Below, piece by piece: positions 43,663 through 52,831 of a stretch of DNA of 64,000 bases. Numbering within the stretch: position 1 is the first letter of the stretch; every line of letters begins with the position of its first letter. Source of the DNA: Marmoricola sp. URHB0036 (GTDB lineage Bacteria > Actinomycetota > Actinomycetes > Propionibacteriales > Nocardioidaceae); assembly GCF_000426045.1 (NCBI RefSeq), contig NZ_AUEP01000011.1, positions 124,001 to 188,000 of the forward strand, in the 5' to 3' direction. The translations under genes and the position numbers were made by a program. A model generated the notes under the pieces. It was not told the DNA's origin. It was given only the letters and a program-made list of their open reading frames with translations, and made no database searches.

Positions 43663-44580
43663 ATGCAGCTGAGATACGTCTTCTCCGAGACCGGCACCGG
43701 ACTGCGACGCAACGTGTCGATGTCCATCGCCCTGATCGTGACGATCTTCGTCTCGCTCACCCTCGTGGGCATGGGTCTGCTGCTGAACGCGCAGGCCGAC
43801 AAGGCCGAGAAGTTCTGGGGGAGCAAGCTCCAGATCACGGTCTTCATGTGCAACCAGAACAGCAAGGCGTCGAACTGCACCGGTGACGTGACGCCCGCGC
43901 AGAAGGCGGCGATCCGGGGAATCATCGACAAGAACGCCGAGGTGGCGTCGTACTACCACCAGAGCAAGGACCAGGCGTTCAACACCTGGAAGCGCGTCTA
44001 CATCGACAAGGACAAGTCCGAGCAGGAGATCTACTCCACGGTGACCGCCGCGGACATGCAGGAGTCCTACTGGGTCAAGCTCAAGGACCCCAACAAGTAC
44101 CGCGGTGTCGAGACCGCACTGTCCAACACCCAGGGCGTCGCGGCCGTCCGTGACCTGCGCCAGGTGCTCAAGCCGATCTACTTCTGGATCACGGTGATGA
44201 AGTGGGGCGCCATCTCGATCGCGGCGTTCCTGCTGGTGGCGGCGATCCTCCAGGTCGGCAACACGATCCGGCTGGCTGCCTTCGCCCGCCGCAAGGAGAT
44301 CGGCATCATGCGGCTGGTCGGGGCCTCCAACCTCTACATCTCGCTGCCGTTCCTGATGGAGACCCTCGTCGCCGCCCTGGTGGGCATCGTCCTGTCCTCA
44401 CTGGCCGTGCTGTCGTTCATGCAGTTCGTGATCTACGGCAAGCTCAGGCCGAGCTCCAACATCGTGGAGTGGGTCGACTGGCAGGACGCCTTCGTCGCGA
44501 TCGGCGGCATCGCCGTCATCGGTGTGCTGCTGACGTTGGTCCCGACACTCGTGATGACGCGCAAATACCTCAAAGTGTGA
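43663..44580 (+). CDS. ftsX: Cell division membrane protein FtsX
   Basis: 305 residues, the normal actinobacterial length. One membrane segment near the N-terminus (VSMSIALIVTIFVSLTLVGMGLLL), an extracellular domain with a disulfide-type Cys pair (FMCNQNSKASNC), then three C-terminal segments with the conserved FARRKEIGIMRLVGASN loop. Ribosome site AAGAGGAG. It partners FtsE and probably activates the M23 protein encoded next. Confidence 0.95.
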   Translation: MQLRYVFSETGTGLRRNVSMSIALIVTIFVSLTLVGMGLLLNAQADKAEKFWGSKLQITVFMCNQNSKASNCTGDVTPAQKAAIRGIIDKNAEVASYYHQSKDQAFNTWKRVYIDKDKSEQEIYSTVTAADMQESYWVKLKDPNKYRGVETALSNTQGVAAVRDLRQVLKPIYFWITVMKWGAISIAAFLLVAAILQVGNTIRLAAFARRKEIGIMRLVGASNLYISLPFLMETLVAALVGIVLSSLAVLSFMQFVIYGKLRPSSNIVEWVDWQDAFVAIGGIAVIGVLLTLVPTLVMTRKYLKV

Positions 44581-44635
44581 CGTCGGTCGGTTACGGTCAA
44601 GCGGTTCACTTCCCCATAAATGAACGGCTTCCTCG

Positions 44636-45916
44636 GTGCGATCCTTCCCCAGAGCACTGCATCAATTCCAACGGGCAAGTCCGGCCCGGTTCCGGATGGT
44701 CGCGGCCTGCGTCGCGCTCGCTCTCGCTGCCGTCACCGTGGCGACGCCACTCGCGGTCGCTGACGACAAGCTGAAGAAGAAGCAACGCCAGGCCCACAGC
44801 CAGGTGCGCAGCGCCATGGGCGACCTGGACGAGTCGAGCAAGGAGCTGGTGGCCGCCGCGAAGCGGCTCAGCAGCGCCCGCTCGGCGCTCGCCTCCGCGC
44901 AGCGCCGGCTGGCCGTTGCCCAGAAGGCAGCCGACGCGGCAGCCCGGGTCGACGCCCAGATGCAGGCCAAGCTCCAGACGGCCGAGCACCAGCTGGCCGT
45001 GGCCCGCGAGGCCCTCGACACGGCGCGCCAGCGGGTGGTCGACCAGCGCGCGGCGATCGGCCGGCTCGCAGCCAGCAACTACGCCAACGGCGACCCCGCA
45101 CTGATGGGTCTCTCGGTGATGCTGACCTCGCAGGACCCGGCCGAGGTGACCACGCAGATGAACACCGTGACGTCGCTGATGTCGCGGCAGACCACGCTCC
45201 TCGACTCGCTCAGGACGGCGCGGGCCCAGCTCGCGGCCCAGGAGACGAAGGTCGAGCAGATGCGAGCGGCGGTCGCCGTACAGCGCAAGGCCGCGGCCGA
45301 GAACCTCGTCCGCAAGGAAGGACTCGAGCAGTCGGCGGCCCAGGCCCGGGCGTCGGTCGCCACCTTGGTTGTGCGGGCCCGTGCCGCCGAGGCCGCGGCC
45401 ACCCGGGCCCATCGTGCCGACCAGCGCCAGCTGCGGGCCGCGAAGCAGCAGGAGAACCGGATCCGCCAGCTGATCATCGAGCGGTCCCGCCGACAGCACG
45501 GCGGTTACAGCGGCAACACCGGCGGCTTCCTGTACCGACCGGTGCCGGGGTACGTCACCTCGCCGTACGGCTGGCGCGAGCACCCGATCTACCACTACTG
45601 GGGCCTGCACGACGGCACCGACTTCCATGCTCCGTGCGGGACGCCCCTGCGGGCCGCCGGTTCCGGTCACGTCATCTCCGAGGTCTGGTCCGACGTCTAC
45701 GGTCACCGGCTCTACCTCGACCTCGGCCGCGTCAACGGCAAGAACATGACGGTCGTCTACAACCACGCGTCGTCCTACCGCGTCGGCACCGGCGCCCACG
45801 TACGCCGCGGCGAGACCCTCGGTTCCGCGGGCACCACCGGCTGGTCCACCGGCTGCCACCTGCACTTCACCGTGCTGCTCGACGGCAACCCGGTCGACCC
45901 GATGCACTACATGTGA
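44636..45916 (+). CDS. Secreted coiled-coil M23 peptidoglycan endopeptidase
   Basis: 426 residues, GTG start. A signal peptide (VAACVALALAAVTVATPLAVA) is followed by a long coiled coil (about 45-270, Ala/Gln/Arg-rich heptads). The LytM domain at the C-terminus has zinc motifs HDGTDFHAPCG and TGCHLHFTV, so the enzyme looks catalytically competent. Position right after ftsEX is like EnvC or RipC-type proteins that FtsX recruits and activates during division. Confidence 0.93.
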   Translation: MRSFPRALHQFQRASPARFRMVAACVALALAAVTVATPLAVADDKLKKKQRQAHSQVRSAMGDLDESSKELVAAAKRLSSARSALASAQRRLAVAQKAADAAARVDAQMQAKLQTAEHQLAVAREALDTARQRVVDQRAAIGRLAASNYANGDPALMGLSVMLTSQDPAEVTTQMNTVTSLMSRQTTLLDSLRTARAQLAAQETKVEQMRAAVAVQRKAAAENLVRKEGLEQSAAQARASVATLVVRARAAEAAATRAHRADQRQLRAAKQQENRIRQLIIERSRRQHGGYSGNTGGFLYRPVPGYVTSPYGWREHPIYHYWGLHDGTDFHAPCGTPLRAAGSGHVISEVWSDVYGHRLYLDLGRVNGKNMTVVYNHASSYRVGTGAHVRRGETLGSAGTTGWSTGCHLHFTVLLDGNPVDPMHYM

Positions 45917-45958
45917 CCACCGAACAAAGCCGTTGTCGCCCCTGAGAGGATGGCCGGC

Positions 45959-46435
45959 ATGCCGAAGGAGCAGGGGCGCAAGCTGGTCGCGCAGAACCGC
46001 AAGGCGCGGTACGACTACCACATCGACGACACCGTCGAAGCCGGACTGGTGCTCGTCGGCACCGAGGTGAAGTCGTTGCGCGCCGGTCGCGCGACCCTGG
46101 TTGACGGGTTCGCCGAGATCACCAACGGCGAGGCGTTCCTCCATGGTGTGCACATCCCGGAGTACACCCAGGGCACCTGGACCAACCACGAGCCGCGGCG
46201 GGTGCGGAAGATGCTGCTCAACCGCCACGAGATCGACAAGCTGGAGAGCCGGGTCAACGAGCGCGGCTACACGCTGATCCCGATCTCGCTCTACTTCAAG
46301 GACGGCCGGGCCAAGGTCGAGCTCGCCCTGGCGCGCGGCAAGAAGACCTACGACAAGCGTCACGCCCTCGCGGCCAAGCAGGCCAACCGCGAGAAGCAGC
46401 AGGCCCTGGGCCGCCAGCTCAAGGGCATGGATTGA
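45959..46435 (+). CDS. smpB: SsrA-binding protein SmpB
   Basis: 158 residues. SmpB escorts tmRNA to stalled ribosomes. The OB-fold signatures [22 protein letters not shown] and the C-terminal basic tail ([25 protein letters not shown]) are complete. ATG at 45959 is preferred because GAGAGG is 9 bases upstream; the ATG at 45950 directly abuts that site. The partner tmRNA gene lies 6 kb downstream. It overlaps the next gene by four bases (TTGA). Confidence 0.95.
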   Translation: MPKEQGRKLVAQNRKARYDYHIDDTVEAGLVLVGTEVKSLRAGRATLVDGFAEITNGEAFLHGVHIPEYTQGTWTNHEPRRVRKMLLNRHEIDKLESRVNERGYTLIPISLYFKDGRAKVELALARGKKTYDKRHALAAKQANREKQQALGRQLKGMD

Positions 46436-47340
46436 GCCCAGTCGACGCCGAGCCGGTCGAGGAGACGCGCGCCTTCTGGCAGGACCTCGGCCTCCCCGGC
46501 CTGTTCGACGTGCACGTGCACTTCCTGCCACCCAACATCCAGAAGCGCGTCTGGGAGCAGTTCGACCTGGCCGGCCCGAAGATCGGTCGCGAGTGGCCGA
46601 TCCGCTACCGCGGCCGTGACGAGGAGCGCGTCGAACAGCTCCGTTCCTTCGGCGTACGACGGTTCAGCGCCCTGCCCTACGCCCACCGTCCGGGAGTGGC
46701 CACCTTCCTCAACGACTGGGCCCGGGACTTCGCCGCCGGGGTGCCCGAGTGCCTCTGGTCCGCGACCTTCTACCCCGAACCCGATGCGGCCGCCTACGTG
46801 CGGGCGCTGATCGACGACGGCGTCGAGGTGTTCAAGCTGCACGCCCAGGTGGGGGAGTTCCGCCTCGACGACCCGCTGCTCGACGACGCGTTCGGCGCGA
46901 TCGAGGACGCCGGCACGCCGGTCGTCATCCACGTCGGCTCCGGACCGGTCGGCAACGAGTTCACCGGGCCGCAGCACCTCGAGCGGTTGCTTGACCGGCA
47001 TCCACGTCTGACGGCCGTCGTCGCCCACATGGGCGCCCCGGAGTACGCCGAGTTCCTCGAGCTGGTCGAGACCCACGGGAACACCCGGCTGGACACGACG
47101 ATGGTGTTCACGAGGTTCTTCGACTCCGAGGCGCCGTACCCCGACGAGCTGCTGCCGCGGCTGGCCGACCTCGGCGACCGGGTGCTGTTCGGGAGCGACT
47201 TCCCGACCCTCCCGTACCCCTACCTCGAACAGCTCGACGGCCTCGCCCGCGTCAGCGAGCGGCATCCCGGGCTGGGGGCCGACTGGCTGCGCAGGGTGTG
47301 CTGGCACAACGGGGTCGAGCTGTTCGGGCGTCCCGACTGA
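46432..47340 (+). CDS. Amidohydrolase family 2 protein
   Basis: 302 residues, TTG start in the smpB stop. TIM-barrel metal hydrolase: DVHVHF at ~26-31 gives the first two His, VVIHVG and VVAHMG supply further ligands, and [12 protein letters not shown] holds the terminal Asp. The group includes decarboxylases and lactonases acting on aromatic or carbonyl acids. Substrate unknown. It may use the smpB transcript. Confidence 0.9.
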   Translation: MSPVDAEPVEETRAFWQDLGLPGLFDVHVHFLPPNIQKRVWEQFDLAGPKIGREWPIRYRGRDEERVEQLRSFGVRRFSALPYAHRPGVATFLNDWARDFAAGVPECLWSATFYPEPDAAAYVRALIDDGVEVFKLHAQVGEFRLDDPLLDDAFGAIEDAGTPVVIHVGSGPVGNEFTGPQHLERLLDRHPRLTAVVAHMGAPEYAEFLELVETHGNTRLDTTMVFTRFFDSEAPYPDELLPRLADLGDRVLFGSDFPTLPYPYLEQLDGLARVSERHPGLGADWLRRVCWHNGVELFGRPD

Positions 47341-47343
47341 TTC

Positions 47344-48105
47344 TCAGCACCACTCACGGACGCCGTGCGGTGTCAGGTCGAGGTCGCGCAGCACGACGGG
47401 GAGCCTGGACCCGAAGTGGTCGCAGGTCCACCGGAAGTCGACGCGGCGGTACTCGATCGACAGCACCCGCCGGCCGTAGTGCGAGGTGTAGGAGCTGCAC
47501 TCGCGGTAGCGGCCGCACTCCTCGGCGATGGCGAAGTCGTAGCCGACGGTGCGGCCGTTGAACTCCGCGAAGTTCTTCTGCCCGGCCGAGAGCCCGGCGT
47601 TGTGCGCGGCCCGGACGAGCAACCGTGCGTAGGCAACGGCCTGGCGACGCTTGAGCAGGTGATGGCTGCGGGTGAACGAGTCGAGGTTGTCGAACTCGAC
47701 GGCGGCGTACCCGTGCGCGGCGCAACCACGGACCCAGGTGCGCATGATCCCGGCCAGCCGGTGCCGCTTGTGCGCCGTCCGGATGTCCAGCAGCCACTCG
47801 CCCCAGGCGCTGTCTATGGCGCGGTGCCCGTGCCGCTTCAGGATGAGGCCCGGACGCTTGTTCCAGAAGCGGCGCTCGTCGGTCTGGGTCTGGAAGCCGT
47901 TGACGTAACAGACGTTGTAGCGACCCGCCACCGGACGCGCCTTCCGGTCGCGTACGACGATCCCGACGTTCGCCGGCACCGACCGGGCACCGCCGAGCTG
48001 GTAGTCGAGGTCGGTCCCGACCGGCAGCGGTGCGCGCGCCGACGCCGGCGCGGCGAGCGCGATCAGGACCAGCGGGAGCAGGACGAAAGGGAGGAGTCGG
48101 TACAC
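47344..48105 (-). CDS. GH114-like secreted endo-alpha-1,4-polygalactosaminidase
   Basis: 253 residues. GTG start gives a signal peptide (YRLLPFVLLPLVLIALAAPASA). The mature protein shows the TM1410/GH114 pattern: FDYQLGG-like start (LDYQLGGARSVPANVGIVVRD), YNVCYVNGFQTQ, AWGEWLLDI, the acidic FDNLDSF, and a terminal FAEFNGR...DFAIAEECGRYREC. Family members cleave alpha-1,4-galactosaminoglycans such as fungal galactosaminogalactan. Here Cys pairs suggest disulfides. A functional link to the galactosamine-type operon at 1643-10542 is possible. Confidence 0.8.
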   Translation of the reverse strand: MYRLLPFVLLPLVLIALAAPASARAPLPVGTDLDYQLGGARSVPANVGIVVRDRKARPVAGRYNVCYVNGFQTQTDERRFWNKRPGLILKRHGHRAIDSAWGEWLLDIRTAHKRHRLAGIMRTWVRGCAAHGYAAVEFDNLDSFTRSHHLLKRRQAVAYARLLVRAAHNAGLSAGQKNFAEFNGRTVGYDFAIAEECGRYRECSSYTSHYGRRVLSIEYRRVDFRWTCDHFGSRLPVVLRDLDLTPHGVREWC

Positions 48106-48142
48106 CGGGCCAGAGTAGGCCCAGGACCGGGTCGTCAGGCCG

Positions 48143-48148
48143 TAGATT
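48143..48148 (+). promoter_or_regulatory. -10 element, leaderless flavoprotein gene
   Basis: TAGATT fits TANNNT and ends 7 bp before the GTG at 48156, with no ribosome site, so the mRNA probably starts at the start codon. Confidence 0.45.
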
Positions 48149-48155
48149 CGCACCC

Positions 48156-49298
48156 GTGCGGGTACTGGTGCTGGGTGCAGGTTTCGGTGGGCTCGAGCTG
48201 TCGACACGGCTCTCCGAGCAGCTCGGTGACGACGTCGAGGTGGTGCTGATCGACCGGGCCGACGGCTTCGTCTTCGGGTTCTCCAAGCTGGACGTGATGT
48301 TCGGGCGTACGACGGGCGAGGCGGTGCAGCACTCCTACCGTGACCTGCTCAAGCCGGGCGTGACCTTCGTGCAGAGCACGATCCGCTCGATCGACCCCGA
48401 GGCCCGTCGGGTCGAGACCGACGCCGGCTCCTTCGACGGGGACGTCCTGGTGGTCGCCCTCGGAGCGGACCTCCATCCCGACGCCACTCCCGGCCTGCTC
48501 GAGGCCGGGCACGAGTTCTACACGGTGCCCGGTGCCTTCTCGGGACGCGAGGTACTGGAGCGCTTCGACGGCGGCCAGGTCGTCGTCGGCGTGACCTCGA
48601 CACCGTTCAAGTGCCCGCCTGCGCCCAGCGAGACCGCCCTGCTGGTGCACGACCTGCTCACCCGCCGTGGCCTGCGGGACCGCAGCCAGATCTCGCTGGT
48701 GATGCCGCTCGGCCGTCCGATCCCGCCGTCACCCGAGGCCTCGGCGGCGCTGCTCGAGGCGTTCGCCGAGCGTGGCATCGACTGGCACCCCGAGAGGATC
48801 GTGCGCTCGCTCGACCCCGGTCGCCGCGTGGCGGTTCTCGCGGACGGGGACGAGATGCCGTTCGACCTGTTCCTCGGCGTCCCGGTGCACCGGGCGCCGC
48901 AGGTCGTGCAGGACTCCGGCCTTTGTGTCGACGGCTGGATCCCGGTCGACGAGCTGACGCTCGAGACGGCGTACGCCGATGTCTACGCCGTCGGCGACGT
49001 GACCAGCATCGGCACCCCCAAGGCCGGGGTGTACGCCGAGCGCCAGGCCGCCGTCGTGGCGGAGCGGATCATCGCCCGGCACCGGGAGACCACCGCGTCG
49101 TCGACGTACGACGGACAGGGCACCTGCTACCTCGAGTTCGGCAACGACCGGGTGGCCCGAGTCGAGGTCACCTTCCGCAACGGCCAGGCACCCGTCGGCG
49201 AGTTCCAGGCGCCGAGCGACCGGCTGGTGGAGGACAAGGCCGACTTCGGCTCGAGCCGGGTCAGGCGCTGGTTCGGCCGGGAGTGGAGCAACTACTGA
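48156..49298 (+). CDS. FAD-dependent NADH dehydrogenase/sulfide:quinone reductase-like protein
   Basis: 380 residues. FAD loop VLGAGFGGLELSTRL at 5-19, a second FAD segment with TAYADVYAVGDVTSIGTPKAGVYAERQA near 305-335, and a FKCPPAPSETALLVHDLL segment with one Cys. That Cys (CPPAP) aligns with one of the catalytic Cys of sulfide:quinone reductases, but the other redox Cys are not evident, so an NDH-2-like or other quinone reductase role is as likely. It carries no membrane segment beyond a basic, aromatic tail (RRWFGREWSNY). Confidence 0.87.
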   Translation: MRVLVLGAGFGGLELSTRLSEQLGDDVEVVLIDRADGFVFGFSKLDVMFGRTTGEAVQHSYRDLLKPGVTFVQSTIRSIDPEARRVETDAGSFDGDVLVVALGADLHPDATPGLLEAGHEFYTVPGAFSGREVLERFDGGQVVVGVTSTPFKCPPAPSETALLVHDLLTRRGLRDRSQISLVMPLGRPIPPSPEASAALLEAFAERGIDWHPERIVRSLDPGRRVAVLADGDEMPFDLFLGVPVHRAPQVVQDSGLCVDGWIPVDELTLETAYADVYAVGDVTSIGTPKAGVYAERQAAVVAERIIARHRETTASSTYDGQGTCYLEFGNDRVARVEVTFRNGQAPVGEFQAPSDRLVEDKADFGSSRVRRWFGREWSNY

Positions 49299-49356
49299 CT
49301 GGTGCGGTGTCCGATTCCCGCCAGAACAGGCGCCGTCCGTGCGTCAGGCTTGGCTC

Positions 49357-49884
49357 ATGACCACCACCAAGACCCGGCTCCAGGTCCACGCGATCGACCC
49401 CACCCGCCTCGACGTCGTACGACGCAACGGGACCGACGGACACGGCAATCCCGTCCACGCCTTCCCGGCCTCCGGCCAGGGCGAACCGCTGCGTTGTTGC
49501 CTGCGGATGGCCCGCCCGGGCGAGTCGATCGCGCTGATCTCGTTCGCCCCGTTCGACCACCCGTCGGTGTGGACCGAGGTCGGCCCGGTCTACGTGCACG
49601 CCGACCGGTGCGAAGGCCACGTCGGGGGACTGCCCGACGAGCTCCGCACCGGTCCGCGCCTGCTGCGCACCTACCGCGACGACGACACCATGAACTACGA
49701 CCACAACACCCTGGTCGGCGAGGACGAGGACATCGAGCCGGTGCTCGAGAGGCTGCTGGCATTGCCGGACGTGGCCACCGTGCACGTCCGGACCGTGCTG
49801 CCCCAGTGCTTCCTGTTCGCGGTGACGGGCGGAGTGCCGGTCAGACCTGCTCGCGCGCCTTTCGGGGGAGCAGCCAGCCGATGA
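49357..49884 (+). CDS. DUF1203 family protein
   Basis: 175 residues. Patterns CCLRMARPGESIALISFAPF, VGPVYVHADRCEG and MNYDHNTLVGEDEDIEPVLERLLALPDVATVHVRTVLPQCFLFAV are the core of DUF1203. It is a widely distributed small protein of unknown function, with several Cys/His that could bind metal. ATG at 49357 chosen; an earlier ATG would add 6 residues. Its last 44 bp overlap the convergent MFS gene. Confidence 0.85.
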   Translation: MTTTKTRLQVHAIDPTRLDVVRRNGTDGHGNPVHAFPASGQGEPLRCCLRMARPGESIALISFAPFDHPSVWTEVGPVYVHADRCEGHVGGLPDELRTGPRLLRTYRDDDTMNYDHNTLVGEDEDIEPVLERLLALPDVATVHVRTVLPQCFLFAVTGGVPVRPARAPFGGAASR

Positions 49885-51337
49885 CCCACGCGACGGCGAC
49901 CAGCCCGATCACCAGCAGCAGGGTGTCCTCGGCCGCCACCAGATGACGTCCACTGGTCATGGCAGCGACGGGGCCGCCGTCCTCGAGGGCCAGCTTGTCG
50001 AAGAACAGGGTCCCGAGGGCAGCGACGCCGAGCGAGGCGCCGAGCTGCTGGAGCGACTCGAGCAGCCCGGTGGCCGACCCGACCTCGTGGTCGTCGACCT
50101 CGCCCATGATGATGCTGAACAGGGGCACGAAGATCATCCCCATGCCCGTGCCGAACAGGAACAGCCCGGGCGCCAGCGTGAGCAGGCCGACGTCGCCGTC
50201 AGCGGCGCGCAGCGACACGTAGAGCACGGCTGAACCGAGGGCCATGATCGTCAGGCCGACGTGCAGGATCGGCCGGCCGACCGCGGTCGCTGCCCAGGCG
50301 CCGACACCGGAGCCGACGAAGGCGCCGACCGCCATCGCAGCGAGGTAGAGGGCCGCGTGCATCGGACCGAAGCCCAGGCCGATCTGCAGGAACAGACCGG
50401 TGGTCAGGGAGAAGCCGACGATGCTGCCGAAGAACACCAGCGTGAAGACGATGCCGGAGACGTAGGACCGCTTGCGCAGCACGCTGACCTCGACCAGCGG
50501 CGACCGGCCGTCACGCAGCCGCGCCCGCTGGTGCACCACGAAGACACCCAGCATCGGCACGGCCGCAGCGAGAAGCACGAACATCCAGACCGGCCAGCCC
50601 TGCGTGCGCCCGTCCACCAACGGGAAGACCAGCAGGAAGCTCACCGTCGCCAGCAGCAGGGTGCCGATGCCGTCGAGGCGCAGGCCCGCGTGGGCCCCCT
50701 CGTTGTCGGGCAGCACCCGGCTGCCGAACACGATCGCAAAGACGCCGACCGGCAGGTTGATCAGGAACAGCGCGCGCCAGTCGCTGCCGAACAGGTCGGC
50801 CTTCATGAGCAGCCCGGCCACGACCGGGCCGAGCACCGTCGACAGGCCGATCACCGGACCCAGCGCGGCGAACGCCTTGCCGATCTGCTCGGCCGGGAAG
50901 ACGTCCCTGATCAGACCGAAGCACTGGGGCACCATCAGCGCGGCGGCGAGTCCCTGGACGGCCCGAGCGGCGACGAGCACGTCTCCGGACCACGCGAAGG
51001 AGCAGAACGCAGAAGCGGTCACGAAGCCGACCAGGCCGATCATCAGCATCCGCTTGCGTCCGAACATGTCACCGAGCCGGGCTCCGCACATCAGCCCGAT
51101 CGCCAGCGCGAGGGTGTACGCCGCGGCGACCCACTCGAGGGCCGACGTACTCATCGAGAAGTCGGCCTGGATCGAGGGTGCCGCGACGTTGACGATCGTC
51201 GAGTCGAGGATGTTGAGGATCAGGGCGGAGAGGATCACCGAGAACCCGGCCCACATCAGCGGTGGGGCAGGGGTCTCCGTGCTCGCAGAAGACGTCGTGG
51301 TCGAGGTTGCTGCCGGGGGTTCGAGGACTGTTGTCAT
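49841..51337 (-). CDS. MFS drug exporter, DHA2 (14-segment) family
   Basis: 498 residues with 14 hydrophobic segments. Motif C-like (FAALGPVIGLSTVLGPVVAGLL) and the loop LGDMFGRKRMLMIG mark proton-driven drug antiporters of the EmrB/QacA type, and LDSTIVNVAAPSIQAD is the family's first helix. It is divergent from the WYL regulator, with the 25-bp palindrome between them, so it is likely the regulated target. Confidence 0.92.
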   Translation of the reverse strand: MTTVLEPPAATSTTTSSASTETPAPPLMWAGFSVILSALILNILDSTIVNVAAPSIQADFSMSTSALEWVAAAYTLALAIGLMCGARLGDMFGRKRMLMIGLVGFVTASAFCSFAWSGDVLVAARAVQGLAAALMVPQCFGLIRDVFPAEQIGKAFAALGPVIGLSTVLGPVVAGLLMKADLFGSDWRALFLINLPVGVFAIVFGSRVLPDNEGAHAGLRLDGIGTLLLATVSFLLVFPLVDGRTQGWPVWMFVLLAAAVPMLGVFVVHQRARLRDGRSPLVEVSVLRKRSYVSGIVFTLVFFGSIVGFSLTTGLFLQIGLGFGPMHAALYLAAMAVGAFVGSGVGAWAATAVGRPILHVGLTIMALGSAVLYVSLRAADGDVGLLTLAPGLFLFGTGMGMIFVPLFSIIMGEVDDHEVGSATGLLESLQQLGASLGVAALGTLFFDKLALEDGGPVAAMTSGRHLVAAEDTLLLVIGLVAVAWVIGWLLPRKAREQV

Positions 51338-51356
51338 GACGCTGACGCTAGGGGTG

Positions 51357-51381
51357 CATCAGGAACGTTCCGTTCCTGATG
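51357..51381. promoter_or_regulatory. Perfect 25-bp palindromic operator
   Basis: CATCAGGAACG (51357-51367), spacer TTC, CGTTCCTGATG (51371-51381): 11-bp perfect arms. It lies 19 bp upstream of both the exporter ATG and the regulator ATG, so one bound dimer could control both. The obvious ligand is the WYL regulator. Confidence 0.8.
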
Positions 51382-51400
51382 ATCAACTAATCTCGAGTCC

Positions 51401-52366
51401 ATGTCAGAGACCTCCGGACGGCTGCTGAGGCTGCTGTCCCTGCTGCAGACACCGCGCGAGTGGCCCGGCCCCGAGCTGGCGCGCCGGCTCGAGGTCACCG
51501 AGCGCACGGTGCGCAACGACGTCGAACGACTCCGCCAGCTCGGCTACCCCGTGCTGGCCTCGCGAGGGTCGGTCGGCGGCTACCGCCTCTCCGCCGGAGC
51601 GGCCATGCCGCCGCTGCTGCTCGACGACGACGAGGCCGTCGCGGTCGCGGTCGCGCTGAGCACCGCGAGCGGTGGGTCGGTCGACGGAATGGAGGAGACA
51701 GCGCTGCGGGCGTTGACCAAGCTGCTCCAGGTGCTGCCGAAACGGCTCAGCGGACGCGTCGACGCGCTGCAGGCCCACACCGTCCGGGTGGCCGGTCGAC
51801 GCCGCACTCCCGACGTCGAGGGCAAGCTCCTGGCCCAGCTCGCCGCCACGGCGCGCGACCGCGAGGTCGTGCGGTTCGCCTACTCCGACTACAGCGGCTC
51901 GGCCACCGAGCGCCGGGTCGAGCCCTACCGCCTCGTCAACTGGGGGATGCGCTGGTACCTCGTCGCCTTCGACCTCGAGCGTGACGACTGGCGTACCTTC
52001 CGGTGCGACCGGATGAGCCAGACCCGGTCGGTCGGTCACCGGTTCCGGTTGCGCGAGCTGCCGGCCGAGGACGTCGCGGCGTACGTCGCCAGCAAGACCC
52101 GCCAGGTGCAGATGAAGGTCACCGGTCGCGTGGTCGTCCACGCCCCGGCCTCCTTCGTCGAGGAGCGGATGGGCCCCTGGACGCAGGGCTCGATCGAGTC
52201 GCTCGGCGAGGACCGTTGCCGGGTCCAGATCGGTGCCCGCACCCCCGCCGACATCGCCTTCTGGCTCGGCGCCCTCGACGCCGACTTCGAGGTGGAGGAC
52301 TCACCCGATCTGGCTGCCGCCGTACGCCGGATCAGCGAGCGCTACGCCCGCGCAGCGGGGGAATGA
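51401..52366 (+). CDS. WYL-domain transcriptional regulator (YafY-like)
   Basis: 321 residues. N-terminal DeoR-type helix-turn-helix (LLSLLQTPREWPGPELARRLEVTERTVRNDVERLRQLGYPV; about 8-50), WYL domain around 140-225 with the WYL-like segment (LVNWGMRWYLVAFDLERDDWRTFRCDRM), and a C-terminal WCX-type end. Such proteins respond to small ligands or nucleic acids; here a drug-type ligand and control of the divergent exporter are the simplest reading. Confidence 0.92.
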   Translation: MSETSGRLLRLLSLLQTPREWPGPELARRLEVTERTVRNDVERLRQLGYPVLASRGSVGGYRLSAGAAMPPLLLDDDEAVAVAVALSTASGGSVDGMEETALRALTKLLQVLPKRLSGRVDALQAHTVRVAGRRRTPDVEGKLLAQLAATARDREVVRFAYSDYSGSATERRVEPYRLVNWGMRWYLVAFDLERDDWRTFRCDRMSQTRSVGHRFRLRELPAEDVAAYVASKTRQVQMKVTGRVVVHAPASFVEERMGPWTQGSIESLGEDRCRVQIGARTPADIAFWLGALDADFEVEDSPDLAAAVRRISERYARAAGE

Positions 52367-52419
52367 AGGTGAGACTTCGTTCGTTCCCCGATAGACTGAC
52401 ACGTCGTACAACTCAAGAG

Positions 52420-52788
52420 GGGCTGATTGGTTTCGACTGGGGACGTTGGTCCCAGGAGAAGCGGGTCGAGAAGCCAGCGTCATCTCGTAAACGTTCGCTG
52501 GAAACCACAAGTGCCGACTCACATCGCACTGACTTCGCTCTCGCTGCCTGAGCAGTGATCGAAGGGTCAGACCGGGCATCTGTCTCCGTCCCGGATCCTG
52601 ATCTCATCTAGGGGACTTGCTGGTCGACTCCTGTCAGGAGGGTCGACCGGGACTACATCCTGACTGGGCCTGTCGGCAACCTGTTCGTGGGAGTGCCGAG
52701 GCCGAGAAACGCGACATCACGAACTGCACCCGGAGAAGACCTGGTACGGCGCCACAGGACGCGGGTTCGATTCCCGCCAGCTCCACCA
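52420..52788 (+). ncRNA. ssrA: tmRNA
   Basis: One-piece tmRNA of 369 nt. The 5' end GGGGCTGATTGGTTTCGAC pairs by its first 7 bases with CAGCTCC near the 3' end, followed by an encoded ACCA. The T-arm GGTTCGATTCCCGCC is present at 52764-52777. The tag frame is 52513-52551: resume codon GCC, peptide ADSHRTDFALAA, then TGA. It differs slightly from the mycobacterial tag ADSHQRDYALAA. Its partner SmpB is encoded 6 kb upstream. No duplicated 3' end, so no sign of an integrated element at this common phage attachment site. Confidence 0.95.
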
Positions 52789-52831
52789 CTCGTGGGGTCT
52801 TCGCGAATACGCGTGACTCTCGCGAAAGACC

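Noticed and set aside
52420-52788. tRNA gene or phage attachment site at the end of ssrA
   Set aside because: The tRNA-like T-arm belongs to tmRNA. No second copy of the 3' end and no integrase gene is nearby.
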